The notes beneath the pieces are model-generated. The model did no database searches. It was not told the origin of the DNA and was given only the letters and a program-made list of their open reading frames with translations. A stretch of 64,000 bases of DNA, from the NCBI GenBank assembly GCA_040004035.1, contig JAMPLN010000003.1, one strand, 5' to 3'. How positions within the stretch are numbered: the first letter of the stretch is position 1; the number at the start of each line of letters is the position of its first letter. This DNA is from Microcoleus vaginatus_C (lineage in GTDB: Bacteria; Cyanobacteriota; Cyanobacteriia; Cyanobacteriales; Microcoleaceae). Shown one piece after another: positions 8,563 through 18,300 of this stretch. Position numbers and translations under genes: made by a program.

Positions 8563-9300
8563 GTGAGATCACAGCTATTTAAGGATAAAATTAAAGTGTC
8601 TCAAGATTTATACTGGCTGCGTCAAACTCCAAACTGGGTGTGGTATGCTTTTATTCCCTACTTCGGCGGATTGGCGATCGCCTATGCAGGCCAAAAGTCA
8701 AATATTCGCAGTTGGATGGGATGGGGTGTTGCAATTACTTTAGCAGCACTAGCGGTATCTTCTTCAACTAATTTGGGTACGATCTTGTGGATTGCTCAAA
8801 TTGTCACTGCTTTTAGTTTGAAAAAGCGCTATCTCATCAAAACCGCACCCAGAGGTATACTGGTTCCGGCGAGTGCGACGAATGCCGAAGAACTGGCAAG
8901 CGTGCGCGGCAAAATAGATATTAATGAGTGTACCAAAGACGATATGGTCAGAATCTTGGGTTTGCCGATCGTCTACGCCAACGATATTGAATCTTTGCAA
9001 AACGAAGGCTACATTTTTACCCACGCCGAAGAGTTATCAGAAATAGCCGGAGTTCCCGAAAGTCACGTCAGACGAATCGCCCCGATGATTTGCTTCAGCT
9101 ACAATTATCAAAAAGAATTGCAGTTTACTTGGAAACGGTTAAATATTCTTTCGCCGGAAGAGTTAATTGCCAGCGGTTTAGATCGGACTGTGGCGGAAAA
9201 AATAGTTAGAGAAAGGCAGAGAAAAGGCGCTTACAAATCAGTTGTCGAAGTCAAGCGGCGGACGGGACTGCCTTTTGATTCCTATCGCCATATTTGTTAA
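8563..9300 (+). CDS. Membrane-anchored helix-hairpin-helix protein (ComEA-like repeats)
   Basis: GTG at 8563 is taken as start. The 245-residue product has a hydrophobic N-terminal half (PNWVWYAFIPYFGGLAIAYA and WMGWGVAITLAALAVSS, both probable membrane segments). The C-terminal half has two helix-hairpin-helix units: the first around GKIDINECTKDDMVRILGLP, the second around LDRTVAEKIVRERQRKGAYK, ending in VKRRTGLPFDSYRHIC. Such HhH units bind DNA non-specifically in ComEA-type competence proteins, but here they may be cytoplasmic and structural. Function is not known. The DUF29 gene follows 26 bp after the stop, so the two may share a transcript. Confidence 0.72.
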   Translation: MRSQLFKDKIKVSQDLYWLRQTPNWVWYAFIPYFGGLAIAYAGQKSNIRSWMGWGVAITLAALAVSSSTNLGTILWIAQIVTAFSLKKRYLIKTAPRGILVPASATNAEELASVRGKIDINECTKDDMVRILGLPIVYANDIESLQNEGYIFTHAEELSEIAGVPESHVRRIAPMICFSYNYQKELQFTWKRLNILSPEELIASGLDRTVAEKIVRERQRKGAYKSVVEVKRRTGLPFDSYRHIC

Positions 9301-9326
9301 TTTACGGTTGTTAGTAGGAACAGCTT

Positions 9327-9794
9327 ATGACAACAAAATTAGAAGTTGAACGACAAAAATTGTATGATACAGATTACCTGAGATGGATGGAAACCACTGT
9401 GGAAAAGTTGCGGGTGCGCGACTATTCAAACATTGACTGGGAAAATCTGATTGCAGAAATAGAAGACATGGGGCGAAGTGAGCGCCGAAGTTTAGAGAGT
9501 AATCTGGTGGTAATTCTCCTGCACTTGCTCAAGTGGCAATTTCAACCGGCTCAAAGAAGGGGTAGTTGGAAAGGCAGCATTATCGAACATCGCAGACGCA
9601 TTCGCAAAGCTTTGAAAGATTCCCCCAGTCTCAAACCATATCTTGAAGAGGTGTTGGCTGAATGCTATGCGGATGCAGCAGAACAAGCAAGTGCTGAAAC
9701 TGGATTGCTTGTAGAGACGTTTCCGAAATTATGTATCTACACTTCTGTCGAGGTTCTAGATTCTGATTTTTCTGCCAGATTTTCTGCCAGATGA
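9327..9794 (+). CDS. DUF29 family protein with altered C-terminus
   Basis: The 155-residue protein carries the DUF29 pattern: LYDTDYLRWMETTVEKLR, then DWENLIAEIEDMGRSERRSL, then a basic helical region KWQFQPAQRRGSWKGSI. DUF29 proteins are abundant in cyanobacteria and have no established function. The usual ending of the family, DFLP, is disrupted: a 12-13 bp tandem duplication (9765-9777 and 9778-9789), with one extra T in the first copy, shifts the frame to end DFSARFSAR. The other frame would read DFLPDEMIQG and stop at 9808-9810. Most of the domain is unaffected. Confidence 0.82.
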   Translation: MTTKLEVERQKLYDTDYLRWMETTVEKLRVRDYSNIDWENLIAEIEDMGRSERRSLESNLVVILLHLLKWQFQPAQRRGSWKGSIIEHRRRIRKALKDSPSLKPYLEEVLAECYADAAEQASAETGLLVETFPKLCIYTSVEVLDSDFSARFSAR

Positions 9795-10104
9795 GATGAT
9801 TCAAGGGTAGTATGGCAAAAAAGCTCGATCGCCTCCTGGTAATTGACATTAAATGCACCTGCTGGCAAAAAATCTCCCCCAGAAGGCGGACTCAGCGAAA
9901 TTATAAAAAAAAGTATTTATCCTCTTGACATTTACACAAAAAAATGATATTTCAATATATTGTGAAACTCCTACTTTTCCTTAGCATCAACTCCAAGCCA
10001 GGGTAAGTTTTCAAGAATCTACCTTAAATATCAGTGGTAAGCTATCTGAATTATTATTGAAATGCAAAACGACACAATAGTAGCAGTACCGCTAACATCA
10101 AATT
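9795..10104. other. Non-coding region upstream of chlG
   Basis: AT-rich DNA with no recognisable gene or repeat family member. It must contain the chlG promoter and leader; nothing specific can be assigned. Confidence 0.5.
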
Positions 10105-11115
10105 ATGTCTGACTCTCCTCCATCCCAAATCTCCCCAGAAGCAGCACCGGAAAGTGCTGCTACCGAAAACCGCAGTGCCAAAACTAGGCAACTGTTGGGC
10201 ATGAAAGGGGCCGCTAGCGGGGAAACTTCTATCTGGAAGATTCGCTTGCAATTGATGAAACCGATTACCTGGATTCCCCTAATTTGGGGCGTGGTGTGCG
10301 GGGCGGCTTCTTCTGGAAACTATGTTTGGAACCTAGAGAATTTCTTGATCGCAGCAGCTTGTATGTTGATGTCAGGGCCGTTGCTGACCGGGTACACTCA
10401 AACTTTGAACGATTTTTACGATCGCGACATCGACGCTATTAACGAGCCCTACCGTCCAATTCCCTCCGGTATCATCTCGATTCCCCAAGTAGTAACGCAA
10501 ATTTTGGTATTATTAGCCGCTGGGATTGGGGTGGCTTATGCTCTAGACTTGTGGGCGGGTCATGAATTCCCGATAATGACTGTATTGACTCTCGGCGGCG
10601 CGTTTCTAGCTTATATCTACTCTGCGCCCCCGCTGAAACTCAAGCAGAATGGCTGGTTGGGAAATTATGCCCTGGGTGCTAGCTACATTGCCCTGCCTTG
10701 GTGGGCGGGTCAAGCTTTGTTTGGTACACTAGATCCCACCATTATGATTTTGACCCTGTTTTACAGTTTGGCAGGGCTGGGAATTGCGATCGTCAATGAT
10801 TTCAAAAGTGTCGAAGGCGATCGGCAATTAGGGTTAAAATCTTTGCCAGTGATGTTTGGCATCAGCACCGCAGCTTGGATTTGCGTGTTGATGATCGACA
10901 TCTTTCAAGCTGGGATTGCAGGCTACCTGATCAGCATCCACCAAAACCTTTACGCTGTCATTCTGCTGCTGCTGATAATTCCCCAAATTACTTTTCAGGA
11001 TATGTACTTTTTGCGTAATCCCCTGGAAAATGATGTTAAATATCAGGCAAGTGCTCAGCCTTTCCTGGTTTTGGGTATGCTAGTAGCAGCATTGGCACTG
11101 GGTCATGCGAGTTAA
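10105..11115 (+). CDS. chlG: Chlorophyll synthase ChlG
   Basis: The 336-residue integral membrane protein belongs to the UbiA prenyltransferase family. It esterifies chlorophyllide a with phytyl or geranylgeranyl diphosphate, the last step of chlorophyll a synthesis, in the thylakoid membrane. The first Asp-rich motif is NDFYDRDIDAINEPYRPIPS and the second is NDFKSVEGDRQLGLKSLPV; eight or nine membrane helices follow the family pattern. The N-terminus (about 40 residues, Ser/Pro/Ala-rich) is a soluble extension as usual in cyanobacteria. Length matches the family. It is monocistronic as far as can be seen. Confidence 0.96.
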   Translation: MSDSPPSQISPEAAPESAATENRSAKTRQLLGMKGAASGETSIWKIRLQLMKPITWIPLIWGVVCGAASSGNYVWNLENFLIAAACMLMSGPLLTGYTQTLNDFYDRDIDAINEPYRPIPSGIISIPQVVTQILVLLAAGIGVAYALDLWAGHEFPIMTVLTLGGAFLAYIYSAPPLKLKQNGWLGNYALGASYIALPWWAGQALFGTLDPTIMILTLFYSLAGLGIAIVNDFKSVEGDRQLGLKSLPVMFGISTAAWICVLMIDIFQAGIAGYLISIHQNLYAVILLLLIIPQITFQDMYFLRNPLENDVKYQASAQPFLVLGMLVAALALGHAS

Positions 11116-11354
11116 GCAGAGTTTTGAGGTTTGAGTTAAAAAATTTTGAATTCAAAAAATCTAATTCACTTCTCAAAAAAATACCAAGCTCTGCAGCGTT
11201 AAGAAAAGTTTTGAATTTTGAGTGGTGAATTAAAATTTTTTTAATTCAAAAAACCTAATTCAAGGCAGCGTGTTATTCAAGAAAAAATGTCGAATTAAAA
11301 ATTAAGAATTTAAAAAGGCTAGCTTTTTTAATTTTTAATTTTTAATCGGACTTG
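11116..11354. repeat. AT-rich direct and inverted repeats between chlG and the PBP gene
   Basis: Two similar blocks rich in AATTCAAAAAA-type sequence (about 11118-11166 and 11208-11262) and a hairpin near 11300-11345 (TTAAAAATTAAGAATT against AATTTTTAATTTTTAA). They may form the chlG terminator; no gene seen. Confidence 0.4.
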
Positions 11355-13925
11355 ATGAGGTTTGAAGGTCTGAACGTGGCAGAATTTTTCTCAAATATCA
11401 AAGATACATTGAGCAAAGTCACTAACGCAATAAGCGGTAATTCCGATCGAGAACCGCCGAAGGCTGCGAAGGGCAATAAGCTCAACTCGCCGGAATCCGA
11501 GGCGGAATTTTATACACGGACAAGGGATGAGCGAGCGGAGTATGTGGTATCAGAAGATGCTGCACCTCTAGAAGAGTCAGAATATTTAGACTCAGAATAT
11601 TTAGACTCAGAATATTTAGACTTAGAATATTTAGAACCAGAATACGCTCGATATCCAGTAGTCAAGCGCGAGTGGGAAGGGTTGAAGCGCTTAATTGCTT
11701 GGTTAGAAATTGAACCTCAAGTTACCAGCTTGCAAACCAAGGGAAAAGAATTGTTGCGGCCGGGATTAAGTGTGCTGGGAACTAAATCACCCCCAAAATC
11801 GGATATTAGCGAATTGCCGGAAAATAGCGCACCGCAGAACACCGAATTGCAGAGACATACGGAACTACAGGAAAATAGCGCACCGAAGGAAAATACTAAA
11901 AAACGTATCCCCCGCCGTCCTAGATTTTGGATAAGTTTAGGTGTTGCGAGTATAGGCGGGGGCGCTTTAATCTACGGTTTATGGATTTTGTACACCTTAG
12001 ACAAAGGTTTGCCGGATGTTAACGATTTGTCAGCCTTTAACCGCGACGGAACGCTGACAATTAAGGCATCAGATAATACGATTTTGTTGCAGTCGGGGCC
12101 TGCAACTAGAGATAAACTGAAACTTCAAGAAATTCCCGAACTGTTGGTTAAAGCTTTTATTGCCATAGAAGACCGCCGTTTTTACCAACATCGCGGGGTG
12201 GATTATCAAGGTATTGTGCGATCGATTGTTTCTAATTTGATAGCGAGAGATTTAGTGCAGGGTGGCAGTACAATTACGCAACAATTGGCTCGCGTTGTTT
12301 TTCTTAATCAGGAAAGAAGTATTAGGCGGAAGGTTCGGGAAGCTCTTTTAGCTCAGAAAATAGAGCGGGAGTTGAGTAAAGACCAAGTTTTAGAAAGATA
12401 TTTAAATCTGGTTTATTTGGGTTCGGATGCCTACGGAGTGGCAGATGCAGCTTTGGTTTTCTTTAGCAAAACAGTCGATAAATTAACTTTGGCAGAGATG
12501 GCAACTTTGGCGGGTTTGCCACCGGCACCGAGCGAATATTCGCCTTTGGTTAATCCCGATATTGCTAAGAAACGCCGCAATCTTGTGCTGCAACAAATGC
12601 AGGAAGCGAAGGTAATTACAGAGGTTCAGGCGAAGGAGGCTATGGCGGAACCGATCGCCGTTAAACCAAGTCCGCCGAAGCGATTTAAAGTAGTCGCACC
12701 TTATTTTGCTAGTTACATTCGGAAGGAATTGCCGCGCTATGTTTCTCAGGATGCTTTGGAAGCTGGCGGTTTGACTGTTGAGACGACGGTGGATTTGAAG
12801 TGGCAGAAAATAGCGGAAGAGGTTGTTAAAAATGCGATCGAAGTTGATGGTCGCCGTCAGGGTTTTGAACAGGCCGCTTTAGTTTCTATGGACACTAAGA
12901 CTGGGGAAGTTAAGGCCCTGGTAGGAGGTGGAAATTTTAAGGAAAGTGAATTTAATCGCGCTACGCAGGCTTTGCGGCAGCCCGGATCGACGTTTAAAGG
13001 GTTGGTTTATGCCGCGGCGATGGCGGCTGGTTTTTCTCCCTATGACGGTTACGAAGATGAACCAATTATTATCGACGGCTATCAACCGAATAATTATGGC
13101 AAAAAATTTAGCGGTTGGCGATCGATGTCTGATGCTTTGACGCGTTCGGTGAATGTCGTAGCTGTAAAGGTGTTGATGGATGTGGGGTTTGAACCGGCGA
13201 TCAAATTAGCCAACGATATGGGGATTAAGTCGAAATTGAGTCCGATTTATTCCCTGGCTTTGGGTTCTTCAGAGGTGAATTTGCTGGAGTTAACCAATGC
13301 TTACGGTACTTTAGCCGCGCAAGGGAATTTTATTGAAGCCCACGGAATTAAGCGGGTGATTAATCAGCGGGGAGATGTGATTTATCAGGCTAATTTTAAA
13401 CCGAAGCGGGTTTTGGATAAGGATAGTGCTGCGATTACTACTTGGATGTTGGAGGGCGTTGTGCAAGACGGTACGGGGGGGCCTGCTGCTTTAAACGATC
13501 GCGCTGTAGCAGGCAAAACCGGTACTTCGGAAAATGTCAGGGATTTGTGGTTTATTGGTTACATTCCACAGGTGGTGACTGGGGTTTGGCTGGGGAATGA
13601 TGATAATTATCCGACTTGGGGAACTAGCGGTACGGCGGCCTACAATTGGCGCGATTTTATGAGTCAAGCTGTTAAGGGAATGCCCGTTGAGAAGTTTCCG
13701 AAGTTGCCGAAGTTGGAGGGCCGCAAGGGCAGTATTAAGGCGAAACCGGTGGAGCCTAAGAGGATTATTCGCGGGATGATTGTGAATGAGGATGGGGCGA
13801 TCGTACCTTACAATCCCAATCCTCAACCGAGGTATTACCCACCGCAAGAGCCTGCTTATCAAGAGCCTGCTTATCAAGAGCCTGCTTATGAAGAACCGGG
13901 ATATTATCAGGAGCCTGGATATTAA
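11355..13925 (+). CDS. Class A penicillin-binding protein (bifunctional peptidoglycan glycosyltransferase/transpeptidase)
   Basis: Start taken at ATG 11355 (a TTG three bases earlier is in frame). Order: a long acidic cytoplasmic tail (residues 1-195) with a short YLDSE/EYLDSE tandem repeat near residue 80; one membrane anchor near 200-220; GT51 domain with catalytic Glu272 in AIEDRRFYQHRGVD and GGSTITQQLARV; transpeptidase domain with Ser545-Lys548 in RQPGSTFKG, SVN, and KTGTS. It polymerises and cross-links peptidoglycan in the periplasm. The end carries YQEPAYQEPAYEEP repeats. The 856 residues exceed the usual 750 because of the tail. Cyanobacteria carry several such enzymes; which one this is cannot be told. 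Confidence 0.93.
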   Translation: MRFEGLNVAEFFSNIKDTLSKVTNAISGNSDREPPKAAKGNKLNSPESEAEFYTRTRDERAEYVVSEDAAPLEESEYLDSEYLDSEYLDLEYLEPEYARYPVVKREWEGLKRLIAWLEIEPQVTSLQTKGKELLRPGLSVLGTKSPPKSDISELPENSAPQNTELQRHTELQENSAPKENTKKRIPRRPRFWISLGVASIGGGALIYGLWILYTLDKGLPDVNDLSAFNRDGTLTIKASDNTILLQSGPATRDKLKLQEIPELLVKAFIAIEDRRFYQHRGVDYQGIVRSIVSNLIARDLVQGGSTITQQLARVVFLNQERSIRRKVREALLAQKIERELSKDQVLERYLNLVYLGSDAYGVADAALVFFSKTVDKLTLAEMATLAGLPPAPSEYSPLVNPDIAKKRRNLVLQQMQEAKVITEVQAKEAMAEPIAVKPSPPKRFKVVAPYFASYIRKELPRYVSQDALEAGGLTVETTVDLKWQKIAEEVVKNAIEVDGRRQGFEQAALVSMDTKTGEVKALVGGGNFKESEFNRATQALRQPGSTFKGLVYAAAMAAGFSPYDGYEDEPIIIDGYQPNNYGKKFSGWRSMSDALTRSVNVVAVKVLMDVGFEPAIKLANDMGIKSKLSPIYSLALGSSEVNLLELTNAYGTLAAQGNFIEAHGIKRVINQRGDVIYQANFKPKRVLDKDSAAITTWMLEGVVQDGTGGPAALNDRAVAGKTGTSENVRDLWFIGYIPQVVTGVWLGNDDNYPTWGTSGTAAYNWRDFMSQAVKGMPVEKFPKLPKLEGRKGSIKAKPVEPKRIIRGMIVNEDGAIVPYNPNPQPRYYPPQEPAYQEPAYQEPAYEEPGYYQEPGY

Positions 13926-13982
13926 GCGGGTTTTACCAACAATTGCCATCCGTCACCCAACGGTAAATCACAATCTACAAAT

Positions 13983-15323
13983 CTAATCTTGCTTTAGTTT
14001 CACCATAAAAAAGCCGTCCATTTGATTTCGGTGCGGCCAAACTTTCACCCATCCTTCGGGTGATGGCTGTACGGGTAAATCAATTGTTGGCGGTTCGATT
14101 TGCCAGTTAGGATTGCTGTCTAAGAACGATCGAATAACTGTTTCATTTTCCAAGGGATGAATTGTGCAAGTTGCATAAACTAATACGCCGCCGGACTTGA
14201 CAAATGTCGCTGCATTTGCTAGCAATTCCGATTGCAGTTGAGATTGTTGTTGAATGTTTTCGGGCGTGTGATGCCAGCGGGCGTCGGCGCGGCGGTGGAG
14301 GGTTCCCAGGCCGGAACAAGGTGCGTCTAGTAAAACTCTGTCTGCGAGGTTAACAAACTCTGGGAAATGGCGGCTGTCTCCGGTATGAATTTTAATCGAT
14401 TTCATCTGGAGTCTGTCTGCATTTTCTTTAAGTTTTTTGAGTCTGCTGGCGGTTTTGTCGCAGGCATAAATTGTGCCTTCATCCTGCATTAATTCGGCGC
14501 TGTGGGTGGTTTTTCCCCCCGGCGCGGCGCAGGCGTCGATAATAGTTTCCCCTGGCTGGGGCCCTAGTAAATGGGTGACTAATTGAGCGCTGCTGTCTTG
14601 GATTGTCCACCAACCTTCGCTGTATCCGGGGAGGTTTTGGATTGCGCCGATGCTGCCATTTAGTCTTAATGCTTGTGGCAAGTTGGGGATTCTGCTAGTT
14701 GAGATGTTGTGGGATTTGAAGGCGGTTTCAATTTGGGCGATCGAGCTTTTTAAGGGATTGATTCTTAGGTCAATTGTGGGGGATTGGTTGAACCATTCAC
14801 ATAGTTGTTCTGTTTCCGTTTCGCCTATTTGTTCGATCCACAATTTTACCAGCCATTCGGGGAAGCTGTGCAGAATTCCTAGGCGTTCGACGGTTGATTT
14901 ATAATTAGTAACTGTTAAGGGGTTTAAGTCGTTATCTGTTAAACGGATGTATTGGCGCAACAAACCGTTGACAAAACTGCTGAGTCCTGAAAATCCGTTT
15001 TCTTTTGCTAGTTGAACGGTGGTGTTGACGGCGGCGGAGGGGGGAATCTGGTTGAGATATTCGAGTTGATATAAGCCTAAATGTAGGATGGTGCGGAGTT
15101 CGGGCGGTTGTTGGGAGGATTTCTTTGTTGCTAGTTTGTCGATGATGAAGTCGATCGATCGCATTCTCCTGACGCTACCGTAAACTAATTCTGTGACTAA
15201 ACGCCGATCGAGGTCGTTGAGTTGAGAATTGCCGAAAGCGCGATCGAGTGCGGCATCTGCGAATGCACCGCGGCGGTGGACTTCGCGGAGTGCGAGAAAA
15301 GCTATTTGGCGGGGATTTTGCAT
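13983..15323 (-). CDS. rsmB: 16S rRNA (cytosine-967-C5) methyltransferase RsmB
   Basis: The 446-residue protein has an N-terminal NusB-like helical domain (QIAFLALREVHRRGAFADAA, then VNTTVQLAKENGFSGLSSFV) and a C-terminal Rossmann methyltransferase. Key motifs are DACAAPGGKTTH (S-adenosylmethionine binding), DAPCSGLGTLHRRADARW and ATCTIHPLENE, which hold the two catalytic cysteines of the m5C RNA methyltransferase family. It methylates C967 of 16S rRNA by analogy to Escherichia coli. Length matches the family (about 430-450). Ends convergently with the PBP gene, with 57 bp between stops. Confidence 0.94.
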   Translation of the reverse strand: MQNPRQIAFLALREVHRRGAFADAALDRAFGNSQLNDLDRRLVTELVYGSVRRMRSIDFIIDKLATKKSSQQPPELRTILHLGLYQLEYLNQIPPSAAVNTTVQLAKENGFSGLSSFVNGLLRQYIRLTDNDLNPLTVTNYKSTVERLGILHSFPEWLVKLWIEQIGETETEQLCEWFNQSPTIDLRINPLKSSIAQIETAFKSHNISTSRIPNLPQALRLNGSIGAIQNLPGYSEGWWTIQDSSAQLVTHLLGPQPGETIIDACAAPGGKTTHSAELMQDEGTIYACDKTASRLKKLKENADRLQMKSIKIHTGDSRHFPEFVNLADRVLLDAPCSGLGTLHRRADARWHHTPENIQQQSQLQSELLANAATFVKSGGVLVYATCTIHPLENETVIRSFLDSNPNWQIEPPTIDLPVQPSPEGWVKVWPHRNQMDGFFMVKLKQD

Positions 15324-15398
15324 AACATATTACATAAAAGGACTTACACAATGTTAAGTGTATAGGGTAAATAGCTGCTTATCTAAATTATTGCAAGT

Positions 15399-18300
15399 TT
15401 AGTTTTCAGCTTGTTCTGGTTTTGTTGACACCAACGGTTCTAATAAATTGCGTTCTTCTATGGGAAGTTCTAGCAAAACTCGTCTATCGCCCTTGGTTTC
15501 CTTATAGCGGACAGCCGCATTCAGCAGGCGGATGGGAATTTGGAATTCTTCGTACTTGCTGGTTAGTTCTTGCCACAATTCTAACCAAGTGCGTGCGGCT
15601 TTGTCGCTGACCATTTCTGACATAAGCGCGGGGATGTTTCGCACAATTCCCTGTCCTAAGATTGAGAGATATTTGTGTTTTTCGTAAACTGCAATCAGGC
15701 TGGCGATGCGAGGTTTCCATATCGCTACATCCTTGTTTGCGAATAGGTTGAAGAAAATCAATTTAACATCATTTAGGCTGGTAATGCGATTCTGACCGAT
15801 CGCTATATTCTTCTTGGCGAATAGATTGCTGATAATTAATATTGCATTATCTTCATCAGCTTCACCGTCAAGTTTAAGGCGTTGGAAGGCATCGTCTAAT
15901 GCGGTAATTCCTTCCTCCCAACGATTCAATTCTAGAAGGAAAATAGCGCGTTTGAAGAAGACAGATAAATCTCGATAACCTAGTTTTATGGCTGTGTCAT
16001 AAGATGCTAATGCTTCGCTGTAGCGTTCGAGATGATCCAGAACGCAGCCTCGATCAAACCAAGCATCTGTATAATTAGGGTCAATCTCGATCGCTTTGTC
16101 AGAAGATGCTAAGGCTTCTTCATACCGATTGAGATAAAATAGCAGCCAACTTCTGTTAACCCAAACTAATTTATCATTGGGATCAAGCTCGATCGCTTTT
16201 TCGCAGGATGTTAATGCCTCTTCATAGCGTTTAAGAGAGAATAGCAACCAAACTCGGTTAACCCAAAGTAAGTTAAAGTTAGGGTCAAGCTCGATCGCCT
16301 TGTCGTAAGATGCTAAAGCTTCTTCATAGCGATCGAGGTTGTTGAGTACATCGCCTCGATTGTCCCAAACCAATGGATCGTTGGGGTCAATCTCGATCGC
16401 TTTGTCGTAGGATGCTAAAGCTTCTTCGTAACGTTTGAGGTTGCTAAGCACAATACTTCGACTGTTCCAAGCAGACAAGTTATTGGGTTCTAGTTCGATA
16501 GCTTTGTCGTAAGATGCTAAGGCTTCTTCATAGCGTTTAAGACTGTTGAGTACATCACCTCGCTTAATCCAAACAAATTTATCGTATGGGTCAAGCTCAA
16601 TCGTTTTGTCCCAGGATACTAAAGCTTCTTCATAGCGTTTGAGACTGTTGAGTACATGACTGCGAATATACCAAATGCTCGCTTGATTGGGGTCAAGCTC
16701 GATTGCTTTGTCTAAGGATGCTAAGGCTTCTTCATAGCGTTCAAGATTGTCGAGTAAAATTCCTCGGTTAAACCAAAAATAGCTAGAATTGGGTTCAAGT
16801 TCGATCGCTTTGTCGTAAGATGCCACAGCTTCTTCATAGCGTTCAAGGTTGTAGAGTACATCGCCTCGCACCTCCCAAATACTCGCAAGATCGGATTCCA
16901 GCTCGATCGCTTTGTCGTAAGATGCTAAGGCTTCTTCGTAACGTTCAAGCTTGTTGAGTACACGACCTCGAAGACACCAAATACTCGCATGATTCGATTC
17001 CAGCTCGATCGCTATTTCGCAGGATGCTAAGGCTTCTTCATAGCGTTCAAGGTTGTTAAGTACATGACCTCTAAAATACCAAATACTCGCAAGATCGGAT
17101 TCCAGCTCGATCGCTTTGTCACAGGATGCTAAGGCTTCTTCGTAACGTTTGAGGTTCTTAAGTACATGACCGCGACTGATCCAAACAAACGCATAATTGA
17201 GGTCAAGCTCGATTGCTTTGTCGTAAGATACTAAGGCTTCTTCATAGCGATCGAGTTTGTTGAGTACATCGCCTCGAATGTGCCAAACCAAAGCATAATT
17301 AGGGTCAAGCTCGATTGCTTTGTCGTAAGATGCTATGGCTTCTTCATAACGTCCGAGGTTGTTGAGTAGATCGCCTCGATTATTCCAAATAAACGCATAA
17401 TTGGGGTCAAGCTCGATCGCTTTGTCATAGGATGCTAAAGCTTCTTCGTAGCATCCGAAGTTGTTGAGTACATCGCCTCGACTATTCCAAACCAGCCCAT
17501 AATTAGGGTCAAGCTCGATTGCTTTGTTGTAAGATGCTAAGGCTTCTTCGTATCGTTCAAGGTTGTTGAGTACATAGCCTCGAATATGCCAAATGCTCGC
17601 ATGATTGGAATCAAGCTCGATCGCTTTGTCATAGGATGCTAACGCTTCGTCGTAACGTTTGAGGTTGTTAAGTACATGGCCTCGACTGAGCCAAACGGAC
17701 GCATAATTGAGTTGAAGCTCGATCGCTTTATCATAAGCTGCTAAAGCTTCTTCATAATGTCCGAGGTTGTTGAGTACATCACCGCGACTGTCCCAAAGAA
17801 AGGCATGATTGAACTTAAGCTCGATCGCTTTGTTGTAGGATGCTAAAGCTTCATCGTAACGTTTGAGGTTCTTAAGTACAAGACCTCGAAAATGCCAAAT
17901 GCTCCCATTATTGGGTTCAAACTCGATCGCTTTTTCGTAGGGTACTAAAACTTCATCGTAACCTTTGAAGTTGTTATGTACACCGCCTTGAAGATGCCAA
18001 ATGCTCGCGTTACTGGGTTCAAGCTCGATGGCTTGGTCGCAGGACGCTAAAGCTTCTTCATAGCGTTCAAGGTTGTTGAGTACAAGGGCTCGTTTAACCC
18101 AAAGCCAGTTAACATTAGGTTCGATCTCGATCGCTTTGTCGTACGATGCTACAGCTTCCTCATAACGTTCGAGGTCGTTAAGTAAACTGCCTAGACTACT
18201 CCAAGCAGACCAATAATTGGGTTCAAGTTTGATCGCTTTGTCTAAGGATGCTAAAGCTTCTTCGTAACGTTCAAGGTTATTGAGTACACTGCTTCGACTA

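Noticed and set aside
13491..13949. Minus-strand frame with ISRLL repeats opposite the PBP 3' end
   Set aside because: It mirrors the YQEPA-type repeats and lies wholly over the conserved transpeptidase coding sequence.
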